Made by a program: the position numbers and the translations under genes. Below, piece after piece: positions 12,028 through 25,100 of a stretch of DNA of 64,000 nt. The stretch spans positions 31,157,258 through 31,221,257 of the forward strand of contig NC_061863.1 in assembly GCF_907164915.1 (NCBI RefSeq), written 5' to 3'. The notes beneath the pieces were generated by a model that ran no database searches, had not been told where the DNA came from, and saw nothing but the letters and a program-made list of their open reading frames with translations. This DNA is from Impatiens glandulifera (taxonomy: Eukaryota > Streptophyta > Magnoliopsida > Ericales > Balsaminaceae). Positions within the stretch are counted from its first letter, which is position 1. Every line of letters begins with the position of its first letter.

Positions 12028-15000
12028 ACTTAGTCTCGAAAAATGGCTTCGTGAAGACGTCGGCCACTTGCTGATTTGTTGGAACAATTTCCATTCGAAT
12101 ATGTTTTTGATTGACATGTTCCTGGTTGAAATGGTGACAAATGTCTATATGCTTGGTTCTAGAATGCAACACGGAATTGTATGTTATAGCTATTGCAATG
12201 GTGTTGTCATAGAAGAGGAGACTCGTCTACCTGGATGCCGTAATCCCTCAAGTTCTGTTGAACCCACAACACCTTAGCGCAACAACTGCTTGCTGCAATG
12301 TACTCTGCCTCTATTGTAGACGTGGTAAAAGACGTATGCTTCTTGCTGAACATGGAGATCAGACAATCACCAAGGAACTGACAAGTTCCACATATACTCT
12401 TCTGATCAATCTTACAACCTACATAGTTTGCAGCAGAGTAACTTATTAAGTTGAAACTGTAATCCTTCGGATACCACAGTCCAATAGATTGAGTTCTCTT
12501 TAGATATTTCAAAACTCATTTAGCAGTTATATAATGAGATTGTTTAGGATTAACTTGAAATCTTCCACAGATGCCGACAATAAACAAGATGTCTGGCCGA
12601 CTGCCGACTAGCTATTAGATAGAGCAGAAATCTAATGATTCCTCTATAAGTGGTGATATCGACACTCATGCCATCTTCATCCTTATCCAGCTCGCTGGAT
12701 GAGTTCATTGGAGTTGAAGCAGCTGAGCAGCCCTCCATGCCAAATTTCTTCAGCAGCTCCTTAGTTTACTTCGCTTGATATATGAATATGCCATCTTCAA
12801 GTTGATGAACTTGAAGACCAAGGAAGAACGTTAATTCTCCCATCATACTCATCTTAAATTTAAATTGCATCAACTTAGAGAATTTCTCACATAATTTGGG
12901 GTTAGTTGATCCAAATATGATATCATCAACATAAATTTGAACAAGGAGAATGTGTGAATCTTTAAAAAATCTAAATAATGTTTTATCTACTGTAACAATG
13001 ATAAAATAATGCTCAAACAAGAATTTAGTTAAGGTGTCATACCATGCTCTAGGAGCTTTCTTAAGACCATATAAAGTTTTATCTATTTTGAAAACATGAT
13101 TAGGCAAGGAGTGATCTTGAAATCCAGGCGGATGTTCAACATACACATCCTCATTAAGAATTCCATTTAGAAATGCACTTTTCACATCCATTTGATAATC
13201 TTTAAAATTTTTAAAAGATGCATAACCTAGGAAGATTCGAATAGCTTCAAGTTTGGCAACATGGGCGAATGACTCCTCAAATTCAATTACTTCCTCCTAT
13301 CAATATCTTTGAGCTACCAATCTTGCTTTGTTCTCACAACTAAGCCATCCTCACTTAGCTTTTTTCGAAAAACCCATCTAGTTCCAATAACCAATTGTTC
13401 ATTCGGTCTTGAAATTAAATGCCATACTTTATTTATTTCAAATGGACTAAGCTCTTCTTGCATAGCATTGATCCAATATGGATCAAACAATGCCTCATCA
13501 ATTTTCTTAGGCTCAATTTGAGAAATGAAAGTAGAGTTTTCAGGTTCATCTAGAAGTTGATGTTTGGTTCTTAAAGGTGCATTAGGATTACCTATTATAA
13601 ATTCAGGTGGGTGATTTTTGTTCCATCTGAAGTTTGGTCCCAAAGGGTCAGACGTCTGGCCAGCTGGCTTTGTGACATCCGGCTTGTCAGCGCTTTGCTG
13701 ACTTATAGTATGGTTGTTTAGTTGAGCATCAACCGGTTCATTCGGCTGATTAGACGTTCTGTTTCTAAAGACCTAAACTTTGTCATCACTATCAGATTGA
13801 AGACTGGCTGTTTCCAACCTATTAGCAACTTCAATGATTTCGTTAAAATTGTTTTCAATAGATTCATTAAAAACAATATGAGTAAATTCTTCAACAGTTA
13901 GAGTTTGTTTATTAAATACTCTATAAGCTTTGCTAAGTTAAGAATAACCTAATATAATACCAATATCTACTTTAGCATCAAAAACAGTCAAATGATTCAT
14001 TCCATTGTTATGAATAAAACACTTACATCCAAATATCCTAAAATATGAAATTATAGGAATCTTTCCATAAAAGATTTCGTAAGGTGTTATATTAAAACTT
14101 TTATTGATCATTGATCTGTTTGAGTATAGCATGCTTTATTTATGGCTTCTGCCCAAAGTTTTTGAGAAACACTAGAGTCAGCTAGCATAAATCTCGATGT
14201 TTCCTTTAGTGTTATAATCCTCCTTTCAGCAACACCATTTTGCTGTGGAGTTCTAGTACTACACAACTCATGTCTAATACCAGACTCCTCAAGGAAAGAA
14301 GACAAAGTTCTATTTGTGAATTTAGTTCCTCTCTCGCTTCTGATCTTTATCACACTTAAAGATTTTACATTTTGAAGTCTTCTAAGGATCTTAATCAAGT
14401 TTTCAGCAGTTTGACCCTTAGAATCTAAAAAAATAACCCAATTAAATCTAGAAAAATCATCAATTATGACAAGGATATATCTCATTCCCCTAAGTTAGTT
14501 ACTGGAATTGAATCAAACAGATCCATGTGCAATAATTTCAGGCACCGGTCGGATTGAGTATCCCCTTTATTTTTAAAGTTTGATCTGATCTGTTTTCCTA
14601 TATGGAAAGCGAGACAGACCTTATCTTTTGAAAACATCAATTTAGGCATTCCAGAAACCAAATCTTTTGAGCATATGTTATTAATGGTTTTGAAATTAAG
14701 ATGTTTTAATCTTTTATGCCAAAACCAATTTTGATCATTCTTAGATATCATGCATACATGATCAAACATCTTATTTTTCCAGTTCATTTTATAAGAATTT
14801 CCTACACTACTTTCTATTAGTAGGATACTCCCCTATTGATCCTTAACAATGCATGCATGTTTTTCAAAATCAATAGTATAGTTATTATCACACATCTAGC
14901 TAATACTTATAAGGTTATAACATAGATTTTCAACAAATAACACATCTTTAATAGTAAGGTTACCATGGATAATCTTACCCTTATCCACGGTTTTACCTTT

Positions 15001-15125
15001 TTTGTTATCACTAAATGTAATATTAGGCCCTGTGCACTTGGTTACTTCAGTTAGCAGATGTTTGTCGCATGTCATGTTTCTGGAGCAATTGTTGTCCAGA
15101 TACCATACAAATTTTTCCAAGCAGC
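12028..15125 (-). pseudogene. Pol of copia element 2, degenerate
   Basis: Protease (14896-15120) reads WYLDNNCSRNMT, with the catalytic D-S/T-G replaced by DNN. The integrase zinc domain (14482-14787) keeps the two histidines (WHKRLKHLNFKT) but the second cysteine of the CxxC pair reads Phe. The core (14108-14485) has SERG where the second catalytic Asp should be, with PQQNGVAERR retained. RT spans 13314-13643 and 12766-13191, with [22 protein letters not shown] and an intact YVDD. RNase H (12207-12512) has DQKSICGTCQFLG and STIEAEY, and the C-terminal FTKP-like end is near 12030. Several frameshifts separate these parts. Confidence 0.9.
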
Positions 15126-15489
15126 TGACCTGAATTACAAAAAAAATACATATTTATAGCTTTTGGTACTCATATTTACTTGGGTCCATGGTTGATCAGT
15201 CCCTTGGGGGTTCATATTTAGTTTATTTTGATGGATATCCTATTTTATATGGTTAATAATGCGTATGATTTAGGCTCGACAGACGTCTTCCTACTAGCAG
15301 TTGTTTACTTAAATTTAGAGGATGGTTTTTGTCGAAAACTTCTTGACTTTTTGTCAAGTTTTTGTTTGTCAGACTTGTTGGCTTCCTTTTCCTTGGGTTT
15401 TAGCAATCTTGAAGTTGGCTTTACATATTTTATCTCATCCTTTGAAGTTAATTCTTCACAGCTTGGATCAGTTCCACTTTAAGTTAAAT

Positions 15490-16937
15490 GTCCTTTGACA
15501 AAGCTTATAGTCTTAATCTCGTCTTCTACTGGGTTCAACTTTTTATTGGACTTGTCTGGATTTCCATAATAATATCCTATTCAGCAGGACTCAGCTGACT
15601 AATTAGCTGTCTGACGACATCCCCAAATTTTGTCTAGGAACTGACCATATATAGTTTAACCGTTGGTTTTTAAATGAAAAAATTTGAATTTTTTCCTAAC
15701 TCAACCATTTTGTTTTAAAAAACATTCGGTTTAAATGAAGAAGGGCTATCACATTTTTTTTTCAAATTAAGTTCATTAAAATAATCTTATAACTTCTTGT
15801 ACTCAATGACCATGCCATTGAATGCAGTGGTTAAGTCATCTTTTGTGAACTTGTTTGAGGAGAATTCAAATACCTTAGAGTCGTCATCTTCCATGAAGCA
15901 TGTAATGACTTCATCCTCACTCTCGCTTGAAAGTTGTCATCTGAATCGATGTCAGCCCATTTTCCTTTTCTTGCCTCAACTATGATAGCTTTTTGCTCCT
16001 TCTTGTTCTTCTTGTCATGAGACTTCTTATCATCCCGCTTTGGCCTTTTCATTCTGCCTTGAAGTGTCCTAGTTTATCACAATTAAAACACTTCAAGTTA
16101 GCCTTGTAGTCACTCTTATTATTGTTATTATTTGAAAAGTTTGAGTTAGATCGAGTCTTCTTCATGAATTTGTTAAACTTCTTGACAAATAGGGTTATGA
16201 CCTCACTACTGATCTGCTCAACAGACTTCACAGCATTGGAAGCAGGTGGCACCTTAGTAGTCACCAGCGCCTTAGTTGAGATGGATGATGTGGATGGCTC
16301 CTCTTTTTTCCTTGAGTTTATCTCAAACTCATAGGCCTTCAGATCGACAAATAGATCATGAAATTCCATCTTGTTGAGGTATTTAGATTACCTCATTTCC
16401 ATCGTCTTTATATCTCATTCTATGGGCAGAGCTATCATGACTTTAATTGCAACATCTTTATTATTATATGTCTTGCCCAAAGTGGAGAGATCAACGATAA
16501 TTCTACTGAATCTTTCATCGAATTTAGTCATTTTCTCTCCGGGACGAATTGATGCTGTTGAATTGCTATGTGGAAACCATGGGTTTGTTTTTTTTGGTTT
16601 GTTCATTGCCCTCACACAGTAGAGTTAGTCTCTCCCAAATTTCTTTGATAGAGGTGCATTTCTTGATCTTGCTGAACATATTCCTGTATAACATTTTGTA
16701 TAGAATATCTTTGGCCATATTATCGAGGTTGTTTTTCCTATTTTCTTAGCAGTCCACTCAAATCTAGGTTTTTCATCCATCGGTTGTGGTTGTGTTGGCC
16801 TTCATAATTTTTATTGGAACGTTAGTGATGACATACCTCATATCCATCTAGAATGGCCAAATGCACTTGCATTCTTATCTTCCAATCATTATAGTCTTCC
16901 TTCGAGAACATTGAGATTTTGCTTAGGATAGACATGA
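15490..16937 (-). pseudogene. Gag of copia element 2, degenerate
   Basis: Translation starts near 16937 (MSILSKISMFSKEDYNDWK...). The frame is broken at least three times: 16415-16615, 16049-16369, 15831-16052. A CCHC zinc knuckle is present near 16055-16095 as CFNCDKLGHFKA followed by a damaged final cysteine, then the lysine-rich and acidic C-terminal part (MEDDDSK-like, near 15880). This is the part missing from element 1's gag. Confidence 0.8.
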
Positions 16938-16972
16938 TAGATATCTATTGTTACTTGAGAATAGAAAACATG

Positions 16973-16984
16973 GCTCTAATACCA
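16973..16984 (-). other. Primer binding site of copia element 2
   Basis: The - strand reads TGGTATTAGAGC, one base from the tRNA-iMet site and identical to that of element 1. It lies two bases inside the LTR. Confidence 0.8.
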
Positions 16985-16986
16985 CT

Positions 16987-18380
16987 TGTTAGGATCAGCT
17001 ACGACAATGACAAAGGGGGTTGAATATTGAGTAACTAAACTTTCACTTTCAATTCGATTTTAATCTTGTTAGAGATTAAGATTTGTTTCTATTCTTCACA
17101 AATCTTCGCAAGTTCTTGAACGGATTCAAGTCCAGAAATGTTGCTAGATTTGAGCGGTAGATAAATGATTGTAAGATTGCGGAAATAAAATAACAAAAGT
17201 AGTTTTATGGATGTTCGGAGATAAAACTCCTACGTCACCCTTTCTTCATTTTACAGAAGGTTTTTCACTAGAAGGCTTTGATTCATATAGACACTACACA
17301 AACCCAGTCAGATACACAAGTCTTAACAACTGCCTGTTTCTAAGCTCCTAGCTAACACTCTATTGAACAGACAACCTCTGTTCATCTTACAATATTGAAA
17401 TTTCACTAAAAAAGAACAGTAAACAATTGTTCAACTTAACTCAGTGAATCACACAATGATATTGGAGAGTAAAAACACAAAGCTTAGCAATTCAGAATTC
17501 GTAGTGCGGAAGAGTTGGAACCGAGAGTTAGAGAGCCAAGAGATTTTTCGTTGTACTCTGATCACCTTTTATATTGATTTGTAGCAACAGTAGAATCTTC
17601 CTCTTGGATACGTGTCAGTTATCCGTTGAATGTACGCCAAGTGTACAGGAACGTACATAAGAATATATTCATTGGATCATGGCGTACCGTATTATACTAC
17701 AGAATATTCAGTAGACCGTGGTGTACGGGAATGTAAAACGCAGGCCAAAGTAATATTGGAGTACGTGGAAGTTAAGCGTATTAAGCTGACTGGGAAGACG
17801 ACTAATAACAGACGCTGCTGATGAGCTGAGCAAATAGGCGGACGCTTCTTTAGACAACTGCTGAGGAAAAGTGTCTACTCGCATACTTCTTCAGACTAAT
17901 GCTGAAGCAAGGCATCTGGTAGCGCTTCTTCAGACTAGAGTGTCTGATGAAGCAAACACCTCTATTAGTGCTTTTTCAGACCAGAGCGTCTGATGAATCT
18001 GCACGACTACTAGCGCTTCTTCAGACTTGTACGTCTGATGAAGCAGAACGACTGCTAGCATTTCTTTAGACCAGAGCATCTGATGAGGTTGCACGACTAC
18101 TAGCGCTTCTTCAGACAAATACGTTTGTTAAAGTAAGACGTCTTCCAACGCTTCTTCAGACAAACATGTCTGTTGAAGCAAGACATCTTTAAGCACTTCT
18201 TCAGATGTACCAGGGCAAAGACAATTTACACAACTTAGTTTGTTCACAAACACATCATTAAAACTATGTCGTATTGAACTTAATTCACCTAAGTTCATTT
18301 TAGTGAATTAAAACATTTTTCTTTATATAATTATTTTTCTTTAATTAATTTTTCCTTTTTTTATATAATTTAATCTAACA
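16987..18380 (-). repeat. 5' LTR of copia element 2
   Basis: It begins TGTTAGGATC beside the primer site and ends TCTAACA at 18380, where gypsy coding sequence starts abruptly. Near 17214-17250 it contains a block (GGATGTTCGG...CTACGTCACCC) that recurs in the LTRs of element 3 and in the solo LTR at 29740-30984, so these families are related. No partner LTR is in the window. Confidence 0.8.
17885..18210. repeat. 45-bp tandem array in the LTR of copia element 2, about 8 copies
   Basis: Units start at about 17885, 17923, 17970, 18015, 18060, 18105, 18150 and 18195, a period of 45 in most steps. Each has CTTCTTCAGAC-N(5-6)-GTCTGATGAAG, an imperfect inverted repeat. Open translations across it (for example 17930-18118) are artefacts of the repeat. 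Confidence 0.88.
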
Positions 18381-20000
18381 TCCCGTCACCAATAATGAGA
18401 CCGAATACGAGGCATGCCTCTCGGGCCTCAAATTGGCATATGAAAAATGGGCAACTAAGTTAGAAGTCATTGGTGACTCTATCTTGGTTATATCCAAGCC
18501 AACGAAATATGGCAAGTGAAATGAGAAAACTTGAAACCCTACCACGCCCTCCTAACCAAACTCATAAACAATTTTGATTAAGTTTCATTTGTTCACGCTC
18601 TAAGAATCCAAAACATCTTTGTGAACGCATTGTCTACACTGGCAACCATGACTCAAATTCTCGACGGAATTAAATTCAAACCGTTAAAAACCAATAAAAA
18701 CAAGGACCTCCTTTTGAATCGGAAGTAGTAACTTCCTATGAGAATGCTGCTCAACTTTGGTACGATACTCTTTAGGAATTGATTGAGTATAGAAAATATC
18801 CTGCCCAATACCGAGCTAAGGAATGACGAGCGTTGCGCCACTATTCCACCAACTACGCTTGGATCGCTAAATGTCTTTACTGTCGAGCTTTCGACGGTCA
18901 AAACATGTTCTGCATAGATAATCTGGAATCCAAGAGGATCATGGAAGAAGTACATACATGGACATGCGAACCACACACGAATGGAATGACTTTAGCCAAG
19001 AAAATACTCTATTTAGGATATTATTGGCAAAAACTTGAACAAGAATGTGTGAGCTATGTAAGGAGCTATTATCAGTGCCAAATCTATGTTAACCTAAAGC
19101 ATTCATCGACCTCGCTCCTTCACAATATGACATCCCCTTGGCCCTTTTCTATAGAGGGCATCGATGTCATCGGGAAAATCTATCCCCACGCATCAAATGG
19201 ACACAAGATTATACTCTTTGCATAGACTACTTTTCCAAATGGATTAAAGCAGCTTCCTATAAAGTCTTGCAATCATCCTAAGTGTCAAAGTTCATATGAA
19301 ATAGCATCATCGCTAGGTATAGAGTTCATCACGCCTTGATTTCAAATAATATTCAACACTTCCAAGGAATAGTGTTGCAATTACTCAACGAGTTTAATAT
19401 CGGGCATTACAAGTCACCACCCTATAGACTCTAAACCAATGGTGTGGTTGAAGCGGCAAACAAAAACGTGATTAAAATCATCAAGAAGATGACCAACACA
19501 TATAAGTACTAGCACGAGAAGTTGACATATGCCTCATGGGGATATCGTACAACCGCTCAAACCTCAACGGACGAAATTCCCTACTCCTTGGTTTGCGGTA
19601 TAGATGTCATACAACCCATTGAAATCGAGATTCTAACCCTAAAAATACTCTTAGAGATCCACGTTATGGAAGAAGACTAGCTCAAATCTTGATATGACCA
19701 ACTGATATTAATGGAGGACAATAGGTTAAACGCTTTGTGTAAAACCCAAGCCTACTAAAAACCATGTCAAACACCTTCACTAGAAATGTAAAACCTAGAA
19801 ATCTCAAAGAAGGTGATCTAGTTCTCAAACGAAACTGGGAAATCCTAGAACCTATGGGTAAGTTTCGACCCTAATGGAAATAATCCTTCCTACTTAAGAA
19901 AATCCTCTTTAGAGGAGTTGTCCGCCTATCTAATATAGAAGCCGAAGAATTCATTGCGCCAAACAATCTCGATGCACTTGTAAGATATTTTGTATAATAT
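18381..20000 (+). pseudogene. Ty3/gypsy pol remnant (RNase H, integrase)
   Basis: It starts mid-domain with NNETEYEACLSGLKLA, the RNase H block typical of plant gypsy polyproteins, then VIGDS. The integrase zinc region (18833-19110) has a histidine pair and LGYYWQKLEQECVSYVR. A core block follows (WPFSIEGIDVIGKI at about 19137), NGVVEAANKNVIK near 19440 carries the third catalytic acid, and GALVLSN-like end sequence lies near 19920. Frames change repeatedly and stops are frequent. RNase H directly before integrase and no visible chromodomain fit a Tat/Athila-type element. The upstream part was displaced by element 2's insertion. Confidence 0.85.
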
Positions 20001-21060
20001 CAACAATGCGCAAAATGGTTTAAAGATCGACCTTGAAAGAATGTTATCTCAACAGAATCATATCCCATGTTTTGTATAACTTGCAACATGGACATATGAC
20101 TCTACCTGATTCTTCTAAATGTAGAAAAATAAAGGAGAGAAATTACGTAGGCAACCCGCATGTTTGCGGGCCTAATATCACTTACATAAATAAACTCCAT
20201 TGTCCATTCCTCAAAAGAAAGGGAAAATCTTTTGAAAATGAAGAAAACATTGATCTTATCCTAAAGCCGATGTGTCAGATTTTAGGAAACAAGTATGGAC
20301 AATGTTAAGAACATCGCTTCCATCGAGTGATATTCTCATAAATAAAACCGAGGATTTCACAATGACTTTGATTCAAGAGATATCGATCATAAGCTCTTTT
20401 TTATTTATAGGCGATTATCCAATGAGTAACCCCTCCATAGAAGGCTTATGAAGACAAATAACTTGAATAAACCTAATAAAAGTGAGGCCTAAAGATCCAA
20501 CTTGAGAAATGGACACCTCATCTTTACTTTTGTAAAAGAAGGAGATGTTTGAAACTCGTTGCTTTAGGAATAAAAAACCAAAAAACATGAAATGCCAAAA
20601 AGTGAACTGGAATAAGCCCCGAAAATCTCTAAATCAAATTGAAAAAATATTCATGTGTAGGTTGAAGTGTTAAAATCACCATTCCTTCTAACTAAAACTC
20701 TAGTCATGATTATTACAGCAAGAGAAGAATGTACTAATTCTACTAGATATACCCCGGGAAGAAAAAAAATGGCTCAAGTGGTTGATGTATTGAAATCATC
20801 ATCTGTTACTCACTCAGACTCTAGTAATGATTTCTACGACAAGGGAAACGATGTATCGATTCTAACAGATATAACCGCGAGCCAACAAAAGAAAAAAGAA
20901 AAATGGAAAACGAAAACCCAAAGAAGAAAATTGATAAACCTCTCCAAAAATGTATTTACGATGAGTTGGATTTTCAATAAATGTGATTTAGGGTCGAGCA
21001 AACAAATATAAGTTGCACTATTTTGTCAAAATGTCGGAATTCCAACTATTTTCTTCGAGG
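20001..21060 (+). other. Probable 3' region of the gypsy remnant, unassigned
   Basis: Two open stretches (20033-20308 and 20667-21011) follow the pol remnant on the same strand. The second is Ser/Asp- then Lys-rich, with a basic KKKEKWKTKTQRRK run. I do not recognise either. They could be 3' untranslated or extra-ORF sequence of the gypsy element. No LTR boundary could be placed. Confidence 0.3.
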
Positions 21061-21819
21061 GTTATGGTTCTGAAATTTAATCAACTACTTTTATTCTAAA
21101 TATTTATTTTTTAATTATAATTAATTGTTTTTTTATATTTCTGTTTAAAAAATCAACCTTTTTAATAACTTCAATGTTAACATGTTTATAATTAACTCAG
21201 GTAGAAAGGAAGGATTAGAGCTTGATTGATGTTGGATTATTATTAATTTCTTTTGAAAAAAGGAATATTTTTTTAGATTTAAAAAGTATATTATTTTAAT
21301 TATTATAATTCTTTTTTATTTAAATTTTATAAAAATAAAGTATATTATTTGGATAGATGAATTGAAAGAAATAAGACATAGAAAAATAAATATTGTTCCT
21401 TGATATAAAATAAATCATCTCAAAGGACGGAAAAGATGTTCGAAATCTAGCCTCGAATACTTTCCGAATCCGGAAACATCATTATTCATTTAGAAGGATC
21501 AAAGTTTATTCCAATCTCGAAAAAAAGAAACAAGGATAGGAACTGAGGAACAAAAAAATGTTATTTTATCCAAAAGTATGAGTTATTTGTCCATAAAAAA
21601 TGCTTAAAACCACTAAATGACTTATTTCAACTAGCTGTGAAGGACACTTTGAAAAAAAAGGGAAAATGATTATGATGAAATATTCCCTTAAAATTTATAG
21701 AGTTACGACCAATATTACAAAAGGAAAAATAAGCAAAATCGTGTCTCCTAAACCCTTATTGTCGATAGGTGGGAGAGATCGTTCGTACACGATTCCATGA
21801 AAAACCCTAATTGTATTAA

Positions 21820-21962
21820 TGTACCTAAACCCTATCTCTCGATAGGTACTCTACGAAACCTTATCTCTTAATAGGTACTCTACGAAGCCCTAACTCTTGA
21901 GAAGTACTCTACGAAACCCTATCTATCGATATGTACTCTACGAAACCCTATCTCTCTATAGG
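21820..21962. repeat. 29-bp tandem repeat, about 5 copies
   Basis: Units run head to tail from 21847 in four 29-bp steps to 21962, with a partial unit before. The core is TACTCTACGAAACCCTATCT then TCGATAGG. Diverged fragments with CGATAGG/GTTGATAGT continue to about 22460. Confidence 0.85.
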
Positions 21963-24659
21963 TATCTAAGACTTGATTGTCAACAAGAATAATGATCATT
22001 CATACATGATCCAGTCCAAATCCTATGTCTCGATAGTTATATCAAAATCCTATTTCCCAATAGGTGTTCTCATTTTAATTCAGAAAAACACAAAAACCTA
22101 TATGTTGATAGTACCATGATCATATGTATATGTTCGCCTTCTAGCTTACCTATTAGTAACACTCGTGACAAGTTTTTCAGTTCCTATGATAAACCGATAT
22201 GTGGATAGTACCCTAATCATTTATATATGATTGCTCAAACGCATTACTTGTTAGTAGTCCCCCATAATTAAGCTTGTTATCTCCCACCAAGACTTATATG
22301 TTGATAAGTCTCGCGATCATACACATATGATCACCCTAAGTGTTAAATTTTAGTAATCTACATGAAACATTACTAAGACTTTCATTTCCCTTACACATCC
22401 CATGACATTAACAATTAGCCATTTATACACGACTATCTTGAATAATCTGTTGATAGTCATGCTAGATAAGGAATTGATGTTTCAATACCTACAATTATCT
22501 TTACCACATGGATTTACGGCTACTTTTTTAAGATCTTTAAAATAGGATTCCTCATAATTATCCTTGTGAGGATAATTATCCTTGTGAGTATAATTATCAA
22601 AAAAAGATCCCTACAACAACACTTAGAAGCACCTCGACGAACTAATATATACAGCATCACTAGGTCACTCCAACATCAACACGTTATAGTTTCTATCTTT
22701 TTAAACACCCTCATTATAAATTGGACAAGATAATTTAGTGTTAAATTTTATACTCGAATCAGCGTTTTCAAATAAATTTGTTGTATTCAAACTCAATTCG
22801 ATAGGGACACTCTAGTAGTACTAAAAATTTACACGCCAATTTATAAAATTAAAATATTTATTTTGATTTATTTTTAAATAAATAAAATCAAAACAATTAA
22901 CCTTAAGGACAAAATCTAATTAAAATAATTAATTAGATTAATTATTATCATAATTAAATCATAATTAATTAAAGAAAATTGACAAAACAAAAAATCAATT
23001 CATTTGGGATAAATGTTATACCATTTTATCTTAAAATAAATTTAGAAAAAAATCAAGGGATTAAAATAAATAATTTAGAATGAAATGAGGTACTCATTTC
23101 ATCTCGAAAATTATTTATTTACCCTCAAAATATACAAAAAAAATGACAAAATATTTGTCATATATTTTAATATTTTGTGTATTTAAAAAAATCAAAATTA
23201 AAGCCAAAATGGTGAAAGAAACATCAATTTCAATCAAACCCTTAATTTTTAAAATAAAAATAAAATCACAATCGGGTGTAGCTGAAATGTAGAGAAAAAG
23301 TTATAGCCACGACCACGTCAATTAGATTAGTACTGGATTTTCATTCAACGGTCTAAACGCGCCCGCATAGCCCGCTTCAATAGAGAAAATGCGCACATGC
23401 GCTGCACTCAATCAGCTAACACGAACGTTAGCTTCGTCCAACAAAACACAACGGAAGGCCCGCGTCTTGACGACCTGCTAACGAAATGCCCCATGATCGC
23501 CAAATGCGCACAAAACGACGTTATTTAGGCAACCACCATCTTTTTCGTCGCGATGCCAGAGGGATAAGCATGATATATCATTATTGGATTTTCTAAAAGT
23601 TTAATTTTCTCCATAGTAAACAAAATTAGTTGATTCAAAAGCTGAAATGATCACCCTCCTTCGTTGATTATTTATGTTACATCAATAGGGATGAATCATC
23701 CATATTTCGGCAAGTGGGATGAAGAACAACCAAAATCCCATTAAAGACTTTTGGATGATTCGATCCATTTGACTCTTCTAACCGACTTTGGGAGGCTATA
23801 AATAGCCTCCTAAATAAATATGAAGCCAAGAGATTAGATATCAAGCCTTAAATCACAAATTACAGAAAATCCTCCATTGAAGTTTCAAGCTTCTTGATTT
23901 TTTGAAATTTCGTATAAGGCTTTAATCTTGGATCCAAACATCTCAAAAGCTTCCTTAAGGTCTAAATATTATTCTCCAATCCTTTATTTTCTTATAATCA
24001 TCTTTTAATTCATACCACTAGTTTGAAATTGAAATTTTTATATTTTAGTTTACATACGCTTGTATGTTGTATGGTTTTTGAATTTTATGATTGAAAATCA
24101 ATTTTATGATTATTTATGAGTTTTTTTTGTGAAAACTAGAACCGATCAATCAGTATTAAAAAGAAAAACCCAAATTTGAATTTAAGAAATCAAAAAACGG
24201 GTTTGCTGTTCTTGGGCCAATCCTTGAGGATCACAACCCATAAAGTTTCCCAACATGATTGTAATGATGTTGGGAAACTGTTTGGATCATGTTTGATCCA
24301 TCCCAATTATATTTGATCAAAATCAATATTTTCAAAATAATTGAAATTTTTTAGTCCTTGATTTGGTCCAAACGAACAACCAGTGTTCTTATTTTGGTAT
24401 CAATAAAGTCTATGAGGTATAAAAAAGTTATTGTCTAGTTCTTCTCACCTCAAAACAACTTTAAAACCCAAAACTCTATTTTTTTCTACAAACTGTTTTA
24501 AACAAATTGATCATCATCTAAGTTGATTGATACCTTGGGATGATGTTCTAAATATTCATAGGAGCTTTGTGAAGCTACCCATGCCCTTGGATCAAAGAAT
24601 CCAATCCTCCATCAAAATTACAAAACCTGTAATTTTGATGTTCTTGAGGACCGGTAGGT

Positions 24660-25100
24660 TCAACTAAGAACATAGATATCTGACTCGAGGATCTTCGGTC
24701 ATAAACTAAGAGATCCGACCGAGAAATTGAACCTAGGACCATAGGTCCGACCGATGTTCTTCATCAAGGATTAAGAGTTTTGACTGATGTTCTTCAACTA
24801 GGACCAAGGATTTTTATATGCGACCGAGAATTTAGACCTAGGACCGAGAACTCCCGAGCCTAGGACCATTGATCTCTACTTATGATCGATATATCAAACC
24901 TAAGACCGAAGAATTTCGACATCAATCGGGAGTTTCCGAACTTAAGACCAATGACCTCCACACATGACTGAGAGGTCAAACCTAGGACCAAAAAATCTCA
25001 ACCTCGACCGAGAACTCCTAAACCTAGGACCGATGACCGAGAAGTCAAACCTATGACCGAAGAATCTCGACCTTGATCGGGAATCCTTAAACCCATGACC
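24660..25100. repeat. Degenerate GACCGA-rich repeat (about 70-80 bp period)
   Basis: Three recognisable units start near 24884, 24966 and 25035, each running from a GACCGAGAGGTCAAACC-like start through GGACCGAAGAATCTCGAC to CGGGAACTCC. The second step is shorter because a nine-base piece is missing. Looser GGACC/GACCGA words extend over 24640-25280. No origin is evident. Confidence 0.65.

Larger units (their letters stand above)
7993..18380 (-). mobile_element. Copia element 2 (Sirevirus-like), 3' end removed by insertion of element 1
   Basis: On the - strand it has a 5' LTR (16987-18380), primer site, gag, pol, spacer and a long accessory gene that breaks off at 7993 against element 1's LTR. 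The rest of the accessory gene and the 3' LTR should lie left of the window. Its right edge cuts into a Ty3/gypsy RNase H sequence at 18381, so it inserted into that element. Stops and altered catalytic residues show it is dead. Confidence 0.85.

Noticed and set aside
17930..18118. Repeated-peptide frame in the LTR of element 2
   Set aside because: It is a translation of the 45-bp tandem array, in an LTR, with no other coding support.
21847..21962. AAACCCTAT within the 29-bp repeat considered telomeric
   Set aside because: The seven-base telomere unit is not itself tandem here.
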